A stretch of DNA of 64,000 nt, taken from NCBI RefSeq assembly GCF_000270305.1, contig NC_015737.1, forward strand, positions 2,418,501 through 2,482,500, written 5' to 3'. The notes beneath the pieces were generated by a model. The model saw only the letters and a program-made list of their open reading frames with translations. It ran no database searches and was not told where the DNA came from. Numbering within the stretch: the first letter of the stretch is position 1; each line of letters begins with the position of its first letter. This DNA is from Clostridium sp. SY8519. GTDB taxonomy: Bacteria; Bacillota; Clostridia; Lachnospirales; Lachnospiraceae. A program made the translations under genes and the position numbers. Shown piece after piece: positions 61,079 to 64,000 of this stretch.

Positions 61079-62368
61079 CTATTTGTAATAATCAAATGTC
61101 AGACCGTACATACGGACGGTATCGCCCTCCTGAATCCCTGCTTTTTCCAGTTCATCCAGGATGCCCTGCTCTTTCAGAAAGTTCTGGAAAAACAGGAAGC
61201 CCTTTTCCGAATCAATGTTGGTATACCCCAGCATCTTTTCAATCCTGGGTCCTTCTACCACATATTCCGCTTCCTTGCTGTCATAAGAAACCGTATAGGG
61301 ATCTTCTGAGAAAAGATGATATTCCGGAAAGTATTCCTGGGAATAAATCACCGGTTCAGAGTCATCTGCTTCCAGCATGTTCTCAATGGCATAGAGCAGT
61401 TCACGGATTCCCTGGCCGGAAACTGCGGAAATCGGATAGACACGGGTTCCTTCCGGTTCCAGTGCCCGGCGCAGGGACGCAAGGGCTTCGTCCTGTTCCT
61501 CCGGTGTGAGAACATCCATCTTATTGGCGGCGATCATCTGCGGTTTGCGGGCCAGGGCCTCACTGTACTCTCTCAGTTCCCGGTTAATTGCCCGGATATC
61601 CTGAAGCGGGTCTCTTCCTTCAGTAGATGCTGCGTCCACGACATGGACAATGACGCGTGTGCGTTCAATGTGCTTTAAAAACTCGTGGCCCAGTCCGACG
61701 CCTTCCGAAGCGCCTTCAATCAGACCCGGGATATCTGCCATCACAAATCCGCGGCCGTTGCCCAGGTCCACAACCCCCAGATTCGGATTCAATGTCGTGA
61801 AGTGATAATTGGCAATTTTCGGATTGGCATTGGAAACATGGGATAAGAAGGTGGATTTTCCTACATTGGGAAATCCGACCAGTCCGACATCTGCGATGAC
61901 TTTTAATTCCAGGATTACTTCCAGCTGCATGCCCGGTCTGCCCGGCTGTGCGTATTTCGGTACCTGCATGGTGGATGTGGCATAGTGCTGGTTGCCGTTT
62001 CCGCCGCGGCCTCCCTTTAAAACAATCTGGCGTTTTCTGTCACCGGACATATCCGCGATGACTTTGCCGCTTTCTGCCTCTTTAATAATGGTTCCTGCCG
62101 GAACTTTCAGAATGATGTCTGTGCCGTCTTTGCCGTGGCATCTGCGTTTTCCCCCCGGCTCTCCGTTCTGTGCCGCGTAGGTATGGCGATGCCGGTAATC
62201 GGATAACGTGTTCTGTCCTTCATCGATTTCAAAGATGACATCTCCGCCTTTTCCGCCATCTCCGCCATCCGGGCCGCCATGGGATACATATTTTTCGCGG
62301 CGGAAGCTGACTGCTCCATCGCCTCCTTTTCCGGATCGGATCACGATTCTGGCTGTATCTGCAAACAT
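61079..62368 (-). CDS. obgE: Obg-family GTPase
   Basis: Obg is an essential GTPase in 50S assembly and stress response. The 429-residue protein has the glycine-rich N-terminal Obg domain (GGKGGDVIFEID, KGGRGGNGNQHYATS), a G domain with G1 GFPNVGKSTFL, the DIPGLIEGASEGVGLGHEFLKH segment (about residues 210-231), G4 NKMD and a C-terminal OCT domain, the extension found in Gram-positive Obg proteins. A strong terminator lies between rpmA and this gene. Confidence 0.96.
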   Translation of the reverse strand: MFADTARIVIRSGKGGDGAVSFRREKYVSHGGPDGGDGGKGGDVIFEIDEGQNTLSDYRHRHTYAAQNGEPGGKRRCHGKDGTDIILKVPAGTIIKEAESGKVIADMSGDRKRQIVLKGGRGGNGNQHYATSTMQVPKYAQPGRPGMQLEVILELKVIADVGLVGFPNVGKSTFLSHVSNANPKIANYHFTTLNPNLGVVDLGNGRGFVMADIPGLIEGASEGVGLGHEFLKHIERTRVIVHVVDAASTEGRDPLQDIRAINRELREYSEALARKPQMIAANKMDVLTPEEQDEALASLRRALEPEGTRVYPISAVSGQGIRELLYAIENMLEADDSEPVIYSQEYFPEYHLFSEDPYTVSYDSKEAEYVVEGPRIEKMLGYTNIDSEKGFLFFQNFLKEQGILDELEKAGIQEGDTVRMYGLTFDYYK

Positions 62369-62384
62369 GGGTTTCCTCCTGTTT

Positions 62385-62419
62385 CAAAAAAACAGACCCG
62401 TCAAATCTGGCGGGTCTGT
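62385..62419 (-). terminator. intrinsic terminator between rpmA and obgE
   Basis: On the minus strand a perfect 9-bp stem (ACAGACCCG with CGGGTCTGT; plus coordinates 62392-62400 and 62411-62419) is followed by a run of six or seven U (complement of 62385-62391). It should end most ribosomal-protein transcripts before obgE. Confidence 0.88.
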
Positions 62420-62437
62420 CTTAGCAAATGCGTATTC

Positions 62438-62728
62438 TTATTCGTTGCTGGCAACTGGATATACGGAAGCCTGTTTTTTGTCTCTTCCTTTTCTCTCAAA
62501 TCTTAACACGCCATCAACCTTGGCATACAGAGTATCATCGCCGCCAATTCCTACATTCACACCCGGGTGAATCTTGGTGCCGCGCTGTCTGTAAAGAATA
62601 TTGCCGGCTTTTACAAACTGTCCGTCTGCTCTCTTGGCTCCAAGTCTCTTTGCCTCAGAGTCACGTCCGTTCTTTGTGGAACCAACACCTTTTTTATGAG
62701 CAAAGAACTGAAGATTCATATTCATCAT
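62438..62728 (-). CDS. rpmA: 50S ribosomal protein L27 with cleavable N-terminal extension
   Basis: L27 sits near the peptidyl transferase centre. The 96-residue protein begins with a short extension, MNLQFF, before [21 protein letters not shown] (positions about 10-30). In Firmicutes this extension is removed after FF by the protease Prp, encoded directly upstream. AGGAGGTG precedes the start; a second ATG three bases later is also possible. Confidence 0.96.
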   Translation of the reverse strand: MMNMNLQFFAHKKGVGSTKNGRDSEAKRLGAKRADGQFVKAGNILYRQRGTKIHPGVNVGIGGDDTLYAKVDGVLRFERKGRDKKQASVYPVASNE

Positions 62729-62733
62729 AGCTG

Positions 62734-63060
62734 TTACACCTCCTTAATAATCAAATCAACATATCTGCTATAGTTATTCTCAATCTCCTGAATTCCCAAA
62801 AGGAAGGACTGCATCAGCAAGTCGGCATCCTTTCCGGGTGCTCCCTTCAGCCGGAACCGAATCCGGGCCTCCGCCTCTTCTGCTTCATGTTCAAAAGAAG
62901 TATCGGTAAGCCTTTCGATGGAGTTGATACAGTTAATGGTTAACGCAGATACAGCAGCACAGATAATGTCGGTGCCCTCTTCTGCGTATTCCGCATGATC
63001 CCACACGTCAAACCCGGTGTACAAACCGGCGGAATTCCGGTAAACTGTAACTTTCACCAT
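62734..63060 (-). CDS. prp: ribosomal-processing cysteine protease Prp
   Basis: Prp removes the N-terminal extension of L27. The 108-residue protein has the active-site pair His in [10 protein letters not shown] and Cys in [10 protein letters not shown]. It lies between rplU and rpmA, its invariable place in Firmicutes. The start ATG 63060 follows AGGTG by seven bases; GTG 63069 would overlap that signal. Confidence 0.93.
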   Translation of the reverse strand: MVKVTVYRNSAGLYTGFDVWDHAEYAEEGTDIICAAVSALTINCINSIERLTDTSFEHEAEEAEARIRFRLKGAPGKDADLLMQSFLLGIQEIENNYSRYVDLIIKEV

Positions 63061-63076
63061 AACAAACACCTAAAAA

Positions 63077-63385
63077 CTAAGCATTGATTTTGTCAATTTT
63101 TACCTTAGTATAGCACTGTCTGTGGCCGTTTTTCTTATGATAGCCGGTTTTTCTCTTGTATTTGTAAACGATCACTTTCTTTGCGCGTCCGTTTTCTACA
63201 ACAGAGGCTTCTACAGTTGCGTCTGCAACAGTAGGAGTTCCGACTTTTAAAGAACCGTCATTAACAGCTAACACCTGGTCGAATGTAACTTTTTCGTCTG
63301 CTTCCGCATTGAGTTTCTCAATGGTAATGACATCTCCTTCAGAAACTTTGTACTGTTTTCCTCCGGTAACAATGATTGCGTACAT
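63077..63385 (-). CDS. rplU: 50S ribosomal protein L21
   Basis: L21 binds 23S rRNA and contacts L20. The 102-residue protein begins [18 protein letters not shown] and ends in the basic [17 protein letters not shown] segment typical of the family. ATG 63385 is preceded by AGGAGGTG at the right distance; the GTG at 63394 is inside that site. It starts the rplU-prp-rpmA operon. Confidence 0.97.
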   Translation of the reverse strand: MYAIIVTGGKQYKVSEGDVITIEKLNAEADEKVTFDQVLAVNDGSLKVGTPTVADATVEASVVENGRAKKVIVYKYKRKTGYHKKNGHRQCYTKVKIDKINA

Positions 63386-63464
63386 AAATGGCACCTCCTA
63401 TTATCATTACTCGCCAGTTCCGGTGCTGTATTTCTACAGACTTCTACCTTCCTGAGCGGCATAC
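63386..63464 (-). ncRNA. L21 leader RNA candidate
   Basis: The 79-base leader between promoter and rplU contains outer arms CCAGT and ACTGG (minus strand, near its 5' end and about 20 bases before the ribosome binding site) and an inner hairpin CTGTA-GAAA-TACAG, with a TGCCGCTCAGGAAGGT-like conserved stretch. An RNA family called L21 leader is known in this position in Bacillota. I judge the match likely but have not run the covariance model. Confidence 0.6.
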
Positions 63465-63470
63465 TGGTGT

Positions 63471-63499
63471 ATTTTAGCACAGCATCAATCAGAAGTCAA
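63471..63499 (-). promoter_or_regulatory. promoter of rplU-prp-rpmA
   Basis: On the minus strand TTGACT (63494-63499) and TAAAAT (63471-63476) have a 17-base spacer. The -35 lies within the last codons of the upstream RNase E/G gene. Transcription would start near 63464. Confidence 0.8.
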
Positions 63500-64000
63500 C
63501 TGATCTGCCAGGCATTTCGAGATTTTTTTACGGGTGATTTCCACCAGACCCAGGGCGGTCCGATCAATGACCTGAGCCGGAACCGGATCCTCCTGCAGCA
63601 GCATCTGCATCTGACGCATCAGGGCATGGTTGGCTTCTTCTGACTTCATATTGATAAAATCGATCAGAATGATCCCGGACAGATTACGAAGCCTGATCTG
63701 ACGGGCGATTTCCAGGGCAGCCTCCCGGTTTGTTTTCTGATAATGGAGTTCCTTGCTGTGTTTTCCACTGATGCTTTTTTCCGTGTTTACGTCAATGACT
63801 GTCAGGGCTTCCGTGGGTTCGATAATCAGTGATCCGCCGGATTTAAGCCACACTTTTTTTCTGAGCGCTTTTTCCAGCTGGGACGAAAGCCCTGCGGCAG
63901 ATGCCAGCGGATAGGAATCTTCATACAGGCGAACCGGCGGCAGCGGCAAACTTTGATTCTGCTGTTCGGCAGTCAGTTCCTGACAGATCTCCGGAAGATC
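63485..64000 (-). CDS. rng: C-terminal part of ribonuclease E/G (5' end outside window)
   Basis: The frame is open to the last base, so 171 codons of a longer gene are visible. The catalytic-domain segment TVIDVNTEKS carries the metal-binding aspartate of the RNase E/G family (usually DVNTG), followed by NREAALEIARQIRLRNLSGIILIDFINM (positions about 101-128 of the visible part) and the late TALGLVEITRKK signature. RNase G/E proteins process rRNA and start mRNA decay. No long C-terminal scaffold follows, so it is RNase G-like in layout. It ends directly at the rplU promoter. Confidence 0.9.
   Translation of the reverse strand, partial: DLPEICQELTAEQQNQSLPLPPVRLYEDSYPLASAAGLSSQLEKALRKKVWLKSGGSLIIEPTEALTVIDVNTEKSISGKHSKELHYQKTNREAALEIARQIRLRNLSGIILIDFINMKSEEANHALMRQMQMLLQEDPVPAQVIDRTALGLVEITRKKISKCLADQLTSD

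Overview
This window reads as a chromosomal segment of a low-GC-phylum Gram-positive bacterium, most likely a Clostridia member of the family Lachnospiraceae with a roughly balanced base composition (judged by eye, not computed). The evidence is gene content and order: topA-codY-rpsB-tsf; radC-mreB-mreC-mreD-PBP2-rodA; yggS-sepF-lspA-rluD; the rplU-prp-rpmA-obgE-yhbY-nadD-yqeK-rsfS block; an L27 with the Firmicute cleavable N-terminal extension beside its protease Prp; and a lexA/LysM-inhibitor divergon with GAAC-N4-GTTT operators. I see no rRNA, tRNA, CRISPR array, prophage or transposase. Most of the window is tightly packed core genome.

Layout. 1-5276: the end of a TPR-like gene, then a coenzyme A supply operon (PanG-like ketopantoate reductase, panB, panC, panD, coaBC) behind a clear promoter and a folded leader. 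5307-9198: a UvrD-type helicase converging on a DUF1292 gene, then a DUF5662 gene and trpS. 9321-17008: comM/yifB, dprA, topA, codY, rpsB, tsf. 17244-25651: folD, xpt on the minus strand, then rlmH, phoH, ybeY, a MurJ/SpoVB-type flippase and two flavoproteins. 25691-32696: mutS, mutL, miaA and a PLP lyase. 32783-41309: radC and the cell-elongation cluster, with mgsA and a lipoprotein D,D-carboxypeptidase at its end. 41389-47309: an orphan P-loop protein, an HlyD-like membrane protein, yggS-sepF-lspA-rluD and a bile-acid:sodium-symporter-family transporter. 47384-49086: a XerS-sized tyrosine recombinase divergent from dtd.

49146-54952 is a one-carbon block: a PocR-AraC regulator, a pterin-binding methyltransferase related to AcsE, MetF, Fhs and a cyclodeaminase (FchA type). 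With folD at 17244 it covers formate to 5-methyl-THF plus a possible methyl transfer, the methyl branch of the Wood-Ljungdahl pathway or a serine/glycine/formate C1 cycle. 55116-57318 holds small accessory genes (zincin, metallo-beta-lactamase fold, arylamine N-acetyltransferase). 57353-58656 is the SOS divergon. From 58712 to the end everything is on the minus strand: a frameshifted unknown ORF, a fused yqeK-rsfS, nadD, yhbY, obgE, rpmA, prp, rplU and the end of an RNase E/G gene.

I did not find a clearly new multi-gene defence or mobile system. The less ordinary observations are: a 30-bp coding minisatellite in the mutL linker; a yqeK-rsfS reading-frame fusion that keeps an internal ribosome binding site; an rlmH promoter that predicts a leaderless mRNA; 17-bp tandem repeats and a 13-bp hairpin between fhs and fchA; a long interrupted inverted repeat upstream of the XerS-like recombinase; a 21-bp perfect palindrome next to a frameshifted ORF; candidate structured leaders before the pan operon, rpsB and rplU; and a cluster of LexA operators. 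Start codons were chosen by ribosome binding site and family length; all functional calls are by reading the protein, without database searches.
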